From assembly GCA_958431815.1 (NCBI GenBank), contig CAUASB010000011.1, positions 5,383 through 69,382 of the forward strand: a stretch of DNA of 64,000 nucleotides. The letters are read 5' to 3'. A program made the position numbers and the translations under genes. The notes below the pieces were generated by a model, which made no database searches, was not told the DNA's origin, and saw only the letters and a list, made by a program, of their open reading frames with translations. This stretch comes from an uncultured Eggerthella sp. GTDB taxonomy: Bacteria; Actinomycetota; Coriobacteriia; Coriobacteriales; Eggerthellaceae. This document shows, piece after piece, positions 43,901 through 52,524 of the stretch; the stretch's first letter is position 1, and every line of letters begins with the position of its first letter.

Positions 43901-44503
43901 CTATTGCTTGGCACGACGCGCCAGGGCGCCCGGCAAGCCGTACACCACGTTGTCGGCGATGAGCGAAACGGCCTCTTCGCTGGGAACATCCGAATCGCTT
44001 TTTAGCCAATACAGGTAGGCGTTCAAGATGCCACCTAGGTAGAACTCGACGAGCATGCCCAGGTGCAGCTCGGTGGCTTGCGGCAAGGTGCCGGTTTGGT
44101 GGTGGATATGGTCCTTGGCGATGGACGTCCAACAGCGCAGGAACTTGTCGATGGGAATGTTGTTGGCAGCCGTGCGCAGCTCATCGCGCGTGAAGGGCAG
44201 CGATGCTTCGATGGCGGTAAGGAAACGCCGGGTGCACAGGGAAGGGTCGGCGAAGAAATCGCGGAAATCCATTCCCTCAAGGCTCTTTTCCGTCTGCGTG
44301 CGTATTACGTCTTCCAGCAGACTGTCGATGGAAGCGTAGTGGGTGTAGAACGTCTTGCGGTCCACATCGGCACGCTTTGCCAGGGCGGTGATGGTTATCT
44401 TGTCGTAGCTGGTTTCGGCAAGCAAGTCGGTAAACGCAGTTCGAATGGCATTTCGGGTGCGCAGTACGCGCCTGTCGGTCTTCTTTACCTCCATGGAAGA
44501 CAT
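43901..44503 (-). CDS. TetR-family repressor
   Basis: Protein of 200 residues. The N-terminal TetR helix-turn-helix is clear: AIRTAFTDLLAETSYDKITI, then ALAKRADVDRKTFYTHYASIDSLL. The C-terminal ligand-binding region is helical and shows the TetR_C-type ending (GMLVEFYLGGILNAYLYWL). The ATG at 44503 follows GGGGGG; a second ATG lies 9 bases inside. It is divergent from the radical SAM gene, and a perfect inverted repeat overlaps the promoter between them, so that gene is its probable target. Confidence 0.88.
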   Translation of the reverse strand: MSSMEVKKTDRRVLRTRNAIRTAFTDLLAETSYDKITITALAKRADVDRKTFYTHYASIDSLLEDVIRTQTEKSLEGMDFRDFFADPSLCTRRFLTAIEASLPFTRDELRTAANNIPIDKFLRCWTSIAKDHIHHQTGTLPQATELHLGMLVEFYLGGILNAYLYWLKSDSDVPSEEAVSLIADNVVYGLPGALARRAKQ

Positions 44504-44575
44504 TGAAACCCCCCAATCGTCGTGGAAACGGCGAGTTAAATAATGATTAAGTAACAAAAAGCCTTTGTTTGGGCA

Positions 44576-44617
44576 TTGAGCCTGCCTTTGTGCTAAATAT
44601 AATCTACAGATGTAGAT
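44576..44617 (+). promoter_or_regulatory. Promoter and TetR operator of the radical SAM gene
   Basis: TTGAGC (44576-44581) and TATAAT (44598-44603) with a 16-base spacer form a strong promoter. A perfect 7-base-arm inverted repeat ATCTACA-GA-TGTAGAT (44602-44617) overlaps the -10 box and the expected transcription start. That position would block RNA polymerase when the TetR protein binds. Confidence 0.8.
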
Positions 44618-44656
44618 AAATCAACGCATGAAGACAAAGCTACATGAGGGGGACCC

Positions 44657-46099
44657 ATGAAAACCACGGATCACATCAAAAAGGCCGCGTTTGACAAGGC
44701 AGTAGACTACTTCCTTGCCGACCCTGAGCACAACATCGTGAAAATCATGGATCTACTTGATAAGGTGGCACCGGAAGACCTGTTCGCTTCCCAGCGCGCA
44801 GCGTTTCGCGGGGCAATCGATACCCAGAGCAATTGGTACCGCCTTATCATGAAGATCATGAACGAAACCAATCCGGAAGTTCGCGATGACCTAGTAAAAA
44901 CGCTTATCGTTGACGGCAACCTCATGGCATGGCCTGTTCAGGAAGCCAATCGCGAGAAGTACCAGTGCAACATTCCCTGGGCCATTCTTCTTGACCCCAC
45001 CAGCGCTTGCAACCTGCACTGCACGGGCTGCTGGGCTGCAGAATACGGCAACAGGCAGAATCTGAGCCTCGAGGAAATCGATTCCATCATCAACCAGGGC
45101 ACCGAGCTGGGTACGCACATCTACATTTACACCGGTGGCGAGCCTCTGGTGCGCAAGAAAGACCTTATCAAGCTGTGCGAAATGCACCCCGACTGCGTGT
45201 TCCTTTCCTTTACGAACGGCACGCTGATCGACGAAGCCTTCTGCCAGGAAATGATTCGCGTGAAGAACTTCGTGCCCGCCATCAGCGCAGAGGGCTTTGA
45301 AAAGGCAACCGACAGCCGTCGTGGCGAGGGCACGTACGCTAAGGTGCAAAACGCCATGCAGCTTCTGAAGAAGCACGGTCTTCCCTTCGGCGTTTCCTGC
45401 TGCTACACCTCGCAGAACGCCGAATCCATCGCTTCCGAGGAATACTTCGACTACCTTATCGACCAGGGCGCCCTGTTCGCTTGGATCTTCTCGTACATGC
45501 CGGTAGGCGTCGATTCTCCTGCCGAGCTCATGGCAAGCCCCGAGCAGCGTGAGCACCTGTACCGCTTCGTGCGCGACATGCGCCAGACCAAGCCCCTGTT
45601 CACCCTCGACTTCCAAAACGACGGCGAGTTCGTGGGCGGTTGCATCGCCGGCGGTCGTCGTTACCTGCATATCAACGCGGCAGGCGATGTGGATCCGTGC
45701 GTGTTTGCACATTACTCCAACGCCAACATCCGCGAGGTATCGCTGCTCGAAGCGCTGCAGTCTCCTATCTTCATGGAGTACTACCGCGAGCAGCCCTTCA
45801 GCGACAACCTGCTGCGTCCGTGCCCCATCCTTGAGAACAGCGGCATGCTCACCGATATGGTGAAGCGCGCCGGTGCCCATTCGTCCGACCTGCAGGAAAA
45901 GGAAACGCCTGAAGAGCTGTGTGCGAAGACCAAGGCAGCAGCCGACGCCTGGAAACCCGTTTCCGAGCGCATTTGGAACGACCCGAACGACCCGATGTTC
46001 GAAAAGCGTCACGATCCCAGCCAGGGCATGGCGGCAACCGACATGACGAAGTTCGAGCGCCTGGGCCGCGTTCGTCATCCCATGTCGCAAGACGAATAG
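44657..46099 (+). CDS. Radical SAM protein controlled by TetR
   Basis: Protein of 480 residues. The radical SAM cluster motif CxxxCxxC is C-N-L-H-C-T-G-C at about 120-127, inside LDPTSACNLHCTGCW. YTGGEPLVR is the GGEP motif. Additional cysteines in the C-terminal third (GGCIAGGRRYLHINAAGDVDPC, LRPCPILEN) fit an auxiliary SPASM-like cluster that reports on Fe-S chemistry on a peptide or small molecule. About 110 residues precede the radical domain and are helical. A divergent TetR gene and a promoter operator indicate inducible expression. The substrate is unknown, and there is no nearby peptide gene that would make this a peptide-modifying system. Confidence 0.85.
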   Translation: MKTTDHIKKAAFDKAVDYFLADPEHNIVKIMDLLDKVAPEDLFASQRAAFRGAIDTQSNWYRLIMKIMNETNPEVRDDLVKTLIVDGNLMAWPVQEANREKYQCNIPWAILLDPTSACNLHCTGCWAAEYGNRQNLSLEEIDSIINQGTELGTHIYIYTGGEPLVRKKDLIKLCEMHPDCVFLSFTNGTLIDEAFCQEMIRVKNFVPAISAEGFEKATDSRRGEGTYAKVQNAMQLLKKHGLPFGVSCCYTSQNAESIASEEYFDYLIDQGALFAWIFSYMPVGVDSPAELMASPEQREHLYRFVRDMRQTKPLFTLDFQNDGEFVGGCIAGGRRYLHINAAGDVDPCVFAHYSNANIREVSLLEALQSPIFMEYYREQPFSDNLLRPCPILENSGMLTDMVKRAGAHSSDLQEKETPEELCAKTKAAADAWKPVSERIWNDPNDPMFEKRHDPSQGMAATDMTKFERLGRVRHPMSQDE

Positions 46100-46186
46100 C
46101 CCGTTCGCCCCGCAACCTGTCGGCGTTTTCTGTTGACGGTGTTGCGCATACTGCGAGGACGGTATAGTACTACCGAAAAAATGTTA

Positions 46187-46210
46187 CGGAGGGCGCCTGT
46201 TCGCCCTCCG
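46187..46210 (+). other. Leader hairpin of metK
   Basis: A perfect 9-base stem CGGAGGGCG-CCTGTT-CGCCCTCCG sits 22 bases before the metK ATG. There is no T-run, and the sequence between the previous gene and metK is too short for a known SAM riboswitch. A TATAGT box lies at 46163-46168 with TTGCGC 15 bases before it, so the hairpin is in the mRNA leader. Confidence 0.6.
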
Positions 46211-46232
46211 CGTTCCTGAAAGGAAACGATAG

Positions 46233-47495
46233 ATGCAAGAAGAACAGCACTCGTATCTGTTTACCAGCGAATCGGTAACCGAGGGCCATCCCGACAAGAT
46301 CTGCGATCAGATTTCCGATGCTATCCTTGACGCCATCCTTGCCAAGGAAACCGAGCTTGCCGCCAAGGGCTACGTTGCTCCCGGCGGCGTTCCTGCCGAT
46401 CCGAAAGAGGTTCGCTGCGCGGTGGAAACCATGGCAACCACGGGTCTTATCATGGTTACCGGCGAGGTGCGCACCCAGGCATACGTCGATGTTCCGGGCA
46501 TTGCCCGCGAAGTGCTGCGCGAAATCGGCTACGACCGCGCCAAGTACGGCTTCGACTGCGACACGTGCGGTGTGCTGAACACCATCCACGAGCAGTCGCC
46601 CGACATTGCCCAAGGTGTTGACGAGTCGTGGGAAACACAGAACGGTGAGGCAACCGACCCGTACGACCAGATCGGCGCTGGCGACCAGGGCATGATGTTC
46701 GGCTATGCTTGCAACGAAACGAAAACGCTTATGCCCCTGCCGCATTACCTTGCCAGCCGCCTGGCCGAGCGTTTGGCGCAGGTGCGCAAGGACGGCACGA
46801 TGCCCAATCTGCGCCCCGACGGCAAGACGCAGGTAAGCGTGCGCTACGTTAATGGCGTTCCCACCCAGGTGGAAAAGGTGGTTGTTTCTACTCAGCATTC
46901 CGAGGAAACCGATCCTGCAAAGCTGCGCGAGGAATTGAAGCGCTACGTGATCGATCCGGTGTTCGAGGCTGAAGGCGTGACGGTTGCCGACGACCTTGAG
47001 CTGTACGTGAACCCCACTGGCCGCTTCGTCGTGGGCGGTCCGATGGGCGATGCCGGCCTTACCGGTCGTAAGATCATCGTTGACACCTACGGCGGCATGG
47101 GCCGTCATGGCGGCGGTGCCTTCTCGGGCAAGGACTGCACTAAGGTAGACCGCTCGGGTGCCTACGCTGCCCGTTGGGTTGCCAAGAACGTGGTTGCTGC
47201 TGGCCTGGCCACGCGTTGCGAGGTTCAGATTGCCTACGCCATCGGTGTTGCCCGCCCTGTTTCGGTTATGGTCGATACATTTGGCACGGGTGTTGTGCCC
47301 GATTCGACGATCGAGGCTGCCGTAAGCAAGGTGTTCGACCTTCGCCCCGGCGCCATCATCGATGAGCTGGACTTGCGTCGCCCCATTTACCGTAAAACAG
47401 CGGCATATGGCCATTTCGGTCGTGAACTGCCTGAGTTCACCTGGGAAAAGACCAACAAGGCTGAAGATCTGAAAGCTGCTTGCGGCATCGCATAG
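46233..47495 (+). CDS. metK: S-adenosylmethionine synthetase
   Basis: Protein of 420 residues that makes SAM from methionine and ATP. Signatures are FTSESVTEGHPDKICDQISD at the N-terminus, GAGDQGMMFGYA, and the phosphate-binding GGGAFSGKDCTKVDRS. Length and motifs are normal, with a somewhat longer insert at about 40-55. The ATG follows GAAAGGAAACG. SAM made here feeds the radical SAM enzyme upstream and the methyltransferases in the window, but there is no evidence of shared transcription. Confidence 0.97.
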   Translation: MQEEQHSYLFTSESVTEGHPDKICDQISDAILDAILAKETELAAKGYVAPGGVPADPKEVRCAVETMATTGLIMVTGEVRTQAYVDVPGIAREVLREIGYDRAKYGFDCDTCGVLNTIHEQSPDIAQGVDESWETQNGEATDPYDQIGAGDQGMMFGYACNETKTLMPLPHYLASRLAERLAQVRKDGTMPNLRPDGKTQVSVRYVNGVPTQVEKVVVSTQHSEETDPAKLREELKRYVIDPVFEAEGVTVADDLELYVNPTGRFVVGGPMGDAGLTGRKIIVDTYGGMGRHGGGAFSGKDCTKVDRSGAYAARWVAKNVVAAGLATRCEVQIAYAIGVARPVSVMVDTFGTGVVPDSTIEAAVSKVFDLRPGAIIDELDLRRPIYRKTAAYGHFGRELPEFTWEKTNKAEDLKAACGIA

Positions 47496-47524
47496 CTTTT
47501 CCGCAAAACAATCAAGCTCGTGTA

Positions 47525-47552
47525 AGCCCCGCCCCTACGGCGGGGCTTTTTT
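47525..47552 (+). terminator. Terminator of metK
   Basis: AGCCCCGCC pairs with GGCGGGGCT around CCTAC, followed by TTTTT. The REP-like palindrome copy 3 begins directly after it. Confidence 0.93.
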
Positions 47553-47582
47553 GGCGAAAAGGGGACAGTCCTCTTTTCGCCA
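47552..47582. repeat. REP-like palindrome, copy 3 (GGGGAC-A-GTCC core)
   Basis: TGGCGAAAAGGGGAC and GTCCTCTTTTCGCCA pair with one G-T. Arm and core match copy 2 at 29918-29953 (TGGC-AAAAGGGGAC), and the core matches copy 1 at 4508-4540. The T-run after it could give a second terminator behind metK. Confidence 0.75.
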
Positions 47583-47747
47583 TTTTTTTGCGCGTTTGCC
47601 GGATGTGGGGTATGGCGCCTGGTGGGGCACGGGTATAGGAACGGCGAATAGCGGGCATTTGTTTCTTCCAATACATTACTTTCTTTAATTCCCATTAATC
47701 CCCTTGATATTACGGGATATTGCTCTATCCTCAGTTAAACCCTGAAA

Positions 47748-47765
47748 CCTAGTAGGAGAACTAGG
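47748..47765 (+). promoter_or_regulatory. Inverted repeat before cooS
   Basis: CCTAGT-AGGAGA-ACTAGG, with perfect 6-base arms, lies 17 bases before the cooS ATG. It could be an operator or an mRNA leader fold that includes an AGGAG sequence. No CooA/CRP-type site was recognised. Confidence 0.45.
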
Positions 47766-47781
47766 AAAGAAGAGGATAGGA

Positions 47782-49851
47782 ATGACAGTGCAGGAAAGCA
47801 GCACCGCAAAGCACTCCGCCCAGGATGCAAGCGGCATAAACGAAGAAGAACTGGCTCGCGCCGTAGCGCAGAGCAAGCACGAACACGAGCATGGGCATCA
47901 CCATCACGACCATGCCGATTTCCACGACTACACCCAGGCGGTACGTGAGTACAAGAAGACCTTTGCCAACAAGCAGCAGGTCATCGAGCAAACGCCCGAC
48001 CCGGCGGTGCGCGATATGCTGCTGCGCATGCAGGAGCTGGGCATCGACACTGTGTTCGACCGCTTCGATAGGCAGCAACCCCAGTGCTCGTTCGGCATTG
48101 CCGGCATCTGCTGCAAAAACTGCTTCATGGGGCCTTGCAAGATAACGAAGAAGGCCCCGCGCGGCGTATGCGGTGCCGATGCCGACCTAATCGTTGCCCG
48201 CAACATGCTGCGTTCCCTGGCTTCGGGCGCTGCGGCGCATGGCGCACGCGGACGCGAGAGCATGCTGGCGCTGAAGCGCGTCGGCGAGGGCGTAATCGAT
48301 TTGCCCATTGAAGGCGAGGCGAAAATACGTGCCGTGTGCCAGAAGTTCGGCATCGAAACCGAGGGCAAGACGCTCAACCAGCTTGCGGTGGAAGTGGCCG
48401 ACATCCTGTTGGAAGACCTTTCCCGCACGGTGCCCGACGATCATAAGACGGTGCACGCCTTCGCTCCCGCCGAGCGCCTGAAAACTTGGGAAGAGCTGGG
48501 AATTCTTCCCATCAGCGTGTACCACGAGGTGTTCGAGAGCCTGCATAAAACCAGTGTGGGAACCGATGGCGACTGGCGCCACGTTATGCAGCAGTTCCTG
48601 CGCACGGGCGTTGCCTTCGCATGGACAAGCTGCCTGGGTTCTTCCATTGCGATGGACAGTCTGTTCGGCTTACCGGAACGCCGTAAGACGGTTATGAACC
48701 TCGGTGCACTCAAGAAGGGCTGGGTGAACATCGCCGTGCACGGGCACTCGCCGCTCATGGTGAGCGAGATTGTACGCGTGGGACGCTCTGCCGAATATCA
48801 GGCGAAGGCCCAGGCAGCAGGCGCAGAGGGCATCCAGTTCTACGGCATCTGCTGTTCGGGGCTTTCGGCGATGTACCGCTACGGCGGTGTTATCCCGCTT
48901 TCCAATGCTGTGGGCGCCGAACTTGTTTTGGGCACGGGTGCGTTGGACCTGTGGGTGGCCGATGTACAGGACGTGTTCCCCTCCATCATGGACGTGGCGC
49001 GCTGCTTCAAGACCACAGTGGTAACCACCAGCGATTCCGCACGCTTGCCAGGGGCCGAGCACTACGACTTCGACCATCACCACGCCAACCTCGGCCAGAT
49101 CCACGAGCTTGCGGTGAAGATTGTGGAACGCGGTATTGAAAGCTTTGCCGCCCGCCGTGATGTGCCCGTGGTTATCCCGCAGTATGAAACCGAGGTTGAA
49201 GTGGGCTTTTCTGCTGAATTCGCCCAGGAAACCTACGGTTTCGACGGCATTGCCGAAGCGCTGCGCGATGGTCGCATTCGCGGAATCATAAACCTGGTTG
49301 GCTGCAACAACCCACGCATCGTCTACGAGAAGGCAATCGTCGAAGTAGCCGATTACCTGATCAAGCACGACGTGCTTGTTATGACCAACGGCTGCGCGTC
49401 GTTCCCGCTTATGAAGCTGGGCTACTGCTCCACGAAGGCGTTGGATCAGGCAGGCCCTGGCCTCAAAAGCTTCTTGGGCGATGTGCCTCCTGTGTGGCAG
49501 ATGGGCGAGTGTCTGGACAACGCCCGCGCTTCGGCGCTCTTCTGCGGGGTGGCGGGTGCGTCGGGGCACGCCATCAAGGATTTGCCCTTTGCCTTCGCAA
49601 GCCCCGAATGGTCGAACGAGAAGGGCATTTGCGCGGCCTTGGCATTCCGCCTTCTGGGCATGAACTCGTACCACAGCGTCTATGCACCCACGCAAGGCTC
49701 GGCCAAGGTGACGGAATTCATGGAGCACGGCACAAAGCCCCTGCTAGGTTCGGAAATGATAGTTGATGTGGATCATAAGGCGCTGGCGGAGCGCATCGTT
49801 GCCGATATGGACGAGCGCCGCCGCGCGTTGGGATGGAAGGTGAACAGCTAG
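47782..49851 (+). CDS. cooS: Ni-type carbon monoxide dehydrogenase catalytic subunit, non-canonical
   Basis: Protein of 689 residues of the anaerobic CO dehydrogenase family (CO + H2O to CO2, two electrons). The N-terminus has a His-rich stretch (H33 to H48) that could bind nickel. B/D-cluster cysteines follow in CSFGIAGICCKNCFMGPC. C-cluster residues compared with CooS-II: HGHSP at 320-324, C357/C358 in GICCSG, C508 in VGCNNP, C538 in NGCAS, C577 in MGEC, and the catalytic-region Lys K614 are present. The position of the DVQC cysteine reads DVQD, giving D397, so one C-cluster ligand is changed. Activity may differ from classical CODH. A 1-base overlap with an ABC substrate-binding protein gene shows one operon. 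Confidence 0.9.
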   Translation: MTVQESSTAKHSAQDASGINEEELARAVAQSKHEHEHGHHHHDHADFHDYTQAVREYKKTFANKQQVIEQTPDPAVRDMLLRMQELGIDTVFDRFDRQQPQCSFGIAGICCKNCFMGPCKITKKAPRGVCGADADLIVARNMLRSLASGAAAHGARGRESMLALKRVGEGVIDLPIEGEAKIRAVCQKFGIETEGKTLNQLAVEVADILLEDLSRTVPDDHKTVHAFAPAERLKTWEELGILPISVYHEVFESLHKTSVGTDGDWRHVMQQFLRTGVAFAWTSCLGSSIAMDSLFGLPERRKTVMNLGALKKGWVNIAVHGHSPLMVSEIVRVGRSAEYQAKAQAAGAEGIQFYGICCSGLSAMYRYGGVIPLSNAVGAELVLGTGALDLWVADVQDVFPSIMDVARCFKTTVVTTSDSARLPGAEHYDFDHHHANLGQIHELAVKIVERGIESFAARRDVPVVIPQYETEVEVGFSAEFAQETYGFDGIAEALRDGRIRGIINLVGCNNPRIVYEKAIVEVADYLIKHDVLVMTNGCASFPLMKLGYCSTKALDQAGPGLKSFLGDVPPVWQMGECLDNARASALFCGVAGASGHAIKDLPFAFASPEWSNEKGICAALAFRLLGMNSYHSVYAPTQGSAKVTEFMEHGTKPLLGSEMIVDVDHKALAERIVADMDERRRALGWKVNS

Positions 49852-50807
49852 TGAAGCTTGCGAAGAGCACGGCACGTGCAATCGTGGCGTTGGTAGCAAC
49901 GCTTGCGCTTGTTGCCACGGCAATCTACTACAAGGTCGATGACATGGGCATCGGCGCTTCAGAGGAACAGACCACGCTCACCATCGCTTACCTGCCCATC
50001 ACCCATGCTGTTCCGCTGTTCAAGGCAGCAGAGCAGCTTGAGCAGCAGAACAGCAATGTCCATGTTGAGCTGGTGAAATACGGTGGTTGGGCCGAGCTTA
50101 TGGACGCGCTTGACTCCGGGCGCGTCGATGGGGCTTCGGTGCTCATAGAAATGGCCATGGAGGCGAAGAGCCAGGGCATTCCGCTGCAGCGTTCGGTTCT
50201 GGGGCATCGTGATGGCAATGTGGTTATCGCGGGCAACAACATCCAGTCGCCCGAGCAGCTGAAAGGCAAGACCATTGCCATTCCCAACGAGCAGTCGTCT
50301 CACAACATCTTGGTGCAGCAGCTGCTTGCCAAGTACGGCTTGAGCGCCAAGGATGTGACCTTGGTTGAAATGGCTCCTGCCGAAATGCCGGCGGGCTTGA
50401 AATCAGGGCAGATCGACGGCTACTGCGTGGCCGAGCCGTTCGGTGCAAAGGCCGTGGAAACGGGCGTGGGCCACGTTTTGGCCACCTCCGACGAGCTGTG
50501 GCAGAACTCCATCTGCTGCGGCATCGTGTTCAACACCCAGGCCACTGCCGGAAAGCAGGAAGCGCTGGAAACGTTCAAGCAGGCATATCTTTCCGCCGGC
50601 GATTCGCTTACCAAAGACGAAGCGGTGCAGATTGCCGTGAACGATTTGGGACAGGACGAGGCTACCAGCGAGCAGTCGCTGCAGTGGATTTCCTTCAACG
50701 ACTTGAACGTGACCGAAGAAGCCTACGAGAAGCTTCGCCAAGAAGTAATTCATTACGGATTGAACGACAATCCGCCGACGTACCGCGATTTCGTGGCACA
50801 AGGCTAG
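49851..50807 (+). CDS. NitT/TauT-type ABC substrate-binding protein next to cooS
   Basis: Protein of 318 residues. An N-terminal signal anchor (IVALVATLALVATAIYY) without a lipobox cysteine precedes a periplasmic-binding-protein fold of the SsuA/TauA/ThiY type: LTIAYLPITHAVPLFKAAE, then GNNIQSPEQLKGKTIAIPNE, then IDGYCVAEPFGAKAVE. It would bind a small anion or similar solute outside the membrane. The GTG start shares its G with the cooS stop (TAGTG). The ligand is not shown by the sequence, and the fixed pairing with CooS suggests something used by or for that enzyme. Confidence 0.85.
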   Translation: MKLAKSTARAIVALVATLALVATAIYYKVDDMGIGASEEQTTLTIAYLPITHAVPLFKAAEQLEQQNSNVHVELVKYGGWAELMDALDSGRVDGASVLIEMAMEAKSQGIPLQRSVLGHRDGNVVIAGNNIQSPEQLKGKTIAIPNEQSSHNILVQQLLAKYGLSAKDVTLVEMAPAEMPAGLKSGQIDGYCVAEPFGAKAVETGVGHVLATSDELWQNSICCGIVFNTQATAGKQEALETFKQAYLSAGDSLTKDEAVQIAVNDLGQDEATSEQSLQWISFNDLNVTEEAYEKLRQEVIHYGLNDNPPTYRDFVAQG

Positions 50808-50825
50808 GAAAGGGGAGCATTACCT

Positions 50826-51593
50826 ATGAATAAGGCACTGAAAGGTGTTGCATCGTTTGCGGTGCTGCTTGCGATATGGCAGGCGCTGGCTGTTTCGGGC
50901 TGGTTCCCCTCGTCGTTGTTCCCCGGGCCGGTTTCGGTTGCCCAAGCGCTGGTCGACCGCGCTTCAAGCGGGCAGCTGGTGCTGGACATCGGCGCCAGCA
51001 TGTACCGCTTCTTCATCGGCTACCTGATTGCCTGCGTATCGGCGGTGCTGTTGGGCCTGGTCATGGGCTGGTGCACGCGCGCGTGGGATTTCCTGAACCC
51101 TGTGGTGCAGTTCCTGCGTCCCATTTCGCCGGTGGCATGGCTGCCGTTCATCGTGTTGTGGCTGGGCATCGGCGACATTCCCGCCATCGTGGTTATCTTC
51201 CTGGCGGCGTTCTTTCCGGTGCTGCTTTCCACGGTGGGCGCGGTGCGCCGCATCGACCCGGTGTATTTGAAGGTGTCGAAGAACTTTGGTCTGGGAAGCG
51301 CACAGACTCTGTTCAAGATCGTGCTGCCGGCGGTGTTCCCCGTCATTGCCAACGCGCTGCACATTGCTTTGGGCACAGCATGGATCTTCCTGGTGGCAGG
51401 AGAAATGGCCGGCACGCAATCGGGGTTGGGCTTCCTAATCGTAGACGCCCGCAACAACCTGCGCACCGATGAGCTTTTGGCCGCCATCGTGGTTATCGGC
51501 CTTCTGGGCGTGCTGCTCGACTGGATCATCAAACAATTCGAAGCCTGCGTGAACCGTGTGTGGGGCACCGGCGTGCAAGGAGCTGAAGAGTAA
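50826..51593 (+). CDS. NitT/TauT-type ABC permease
   Basis: Protein of 255 residues with about six membrane helices. The SsuC/TauC family block RPISPVAWLPFIVLWLGIGD sits in the middle, and the EAA-type coupling loop is in the following cytoplasmic segment (YLKVSKNFGLGSAQTLFKIVLPA). The ATG follows GGAAAGGGGAG. Its stop overlaps the ATPase start by one base (TAATG). Confidence 0.9.
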   Translation: MNKALKGVASFAVLLAIWQALAVSGWFPSSLFPGPVSVAQALVDRASSGQLVLDIGASMYRFFIGYLIACVSAVLLGLVMGWCTRAWDFLNPVVQFLRPISPVAWLPFIVLWLGIGDIPAIVVIFLAAFFPVLLSTVGAVRRIDPVYLKVSKNFGLGSAQTLFKIVLPAVFPVIANALHIALGTAWIFLVAGEMAGTQSGLGFLIVDARNNLRTDELLAAIVVIGLLGVLLDWIIKQFEACVNRVWGTGVQGAEE

Positions 51594-52366
51594 TGGCCTA
51601 TATCGAGATCAACGATGTTTCGAAGGTGTACCAGCGCGAAGGTGAGCCGTTCCACGCACTCGACCATGTGTCGCTGGAAGTGGAGAAAGGCGAGTTCATC
51701 TGCCTTTTGGGCCCTTCGGGTTGCGGCAAGACCACGCTGCTTTCCATGTTGGCGGGGTTCGAGCACCCTGATTCGGGCAGCATTCTCATCGACGGCGCGG
51801 AGGTAACGGGCCCTGTTCCCAATCGCGTTACCATTTTCCAGCACTACGGCCTGTTGCCCTGGCAGACGGTGGAAAAGAACGTGATGCTGGGGCTTCTGGC
51901 CAAGAAGGTGCCAAAAGAGCAGGCTCGCGCCACGGCCGCGAAGTATATCGAGTTGGTGGGGCTATCCGGCTTCGAGCATGTGCGTCCTGCCCAGCTTTCC
52001 GGCGGCATGCAACAGCGCGTCTCCATCGCGCGTGGCTTGGCGGTGCAACCCGATGTGCTGTTCATGGACGAGCCCTTCGGCGCCCTTGATGCCATTACCC
52101 GTCTGAAGATGCAGGACGATATCCATCGCATTGCCGAAGAAGAGGGCGTCACCGTGATCTTCGTGACGCACGACATCGAGGAAGCGGTGGTTCTGGCCGA
52201 CCGCATCGTGGTGCTCACGCCAAACCCCGGCCACGTGAAGGAAGTGGTGAAGGTTGAGCTGGGCCCCGATCGCTTGCGCACGGGCAGCGACTTCCTTGCG
52301 GTGCGCGACCATGTGTTCGACGTGTTCGGCATGAAGCCCAACTGGGATGTCGAATATGTGATCTGA
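51593..52366 (+). CDS. NitT/TauT-type ABC ATPase
   Basis: Protein of 257 residues, ATPase of the SsuB/TauB group. Walker A is GPSGCGKTT at about 39-47, the signature is LSGGMQQRVSIARG, Walker B is VLFMDEPFGALD and the H-loop is FVTHDIEEA. All catalytic residues are present. It closes the four-gene run of cooS, binding protein, permease and ATPase, each joined by overlaps of one base or short gaps. Confidence 0.93.
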   Translation: MAYIEINDVSKVYQREGEPFHALDHVSLEVEKGEFICLLGPSGCGKTTLLSMLAGFEHPDSGSILIDGAEVTGPVPNRVTIFQHYGLLPWQTVEKNVMLGLLAKKVPKEQARATAAKYIELVGLSGFEHVRPAQLSGGMQQRVSIARGLAVQPDVLFMDEPFGALDAITRLKMQDDIHRIAEEEGVTVIFVTHDIEEAVVLADRIVVLTPNPGHVKEVVKVELGPDRLRTGSDFLAVRDHVFDVFGMKPNWDVEYVI

Positions 52367-52403
52367 TTCTTGTGCAAGGGCGCCTAGCATGGGCACGGCG
52401 TTC

Positions 52404-52439
52404 GAGGGGCCAGGGGCGGTTATCCGTCCCCGGCCCCTC
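52404..52439 (+). terminator. Terminator of the cooS-ABC operon
   Basis: GAGGGGCCAGGGGCGG pairs with CCGTCCCCGGCCCCTC (two mismatches), followed by CGATTTT. Confidence 0.75.
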
Positions 52440-52511
52440 CGATTTTATGCGGGCTTTGCTGGAGGTTTGGTCGTGCTTTTCGGGTTTGCGGGGCTGGCGG
52501 GGCGCTTGCCC

Positions 52512-52524
52512 TATACTTTTCATC
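52512..52524 (+). promoter_or_regulatory. -10 box of a probably leaderless priA transcript
   Basis: TATACT at 52512-52517 lies only 7 bases before the priA ATG, and no ribosome site is present. Transcription would start at or next to the ATG, which suggests a leaderless mRNA. No clear -35 box is seen. Confidence 0.5.

Noticed and set aside
44657..46099. Peptide-modifying (RiPP) radical SAM system
   Set aside because: No small precursor peptide gene with a ribosome site was found in the flanks, and no peptidase or exporter is linked.
46100..46232. SAM riboswitch before metK
   Set aside because: The leader after the probable promoter is about 60 bases with a single hairpin, too short for the known SAM riboswitch folds.
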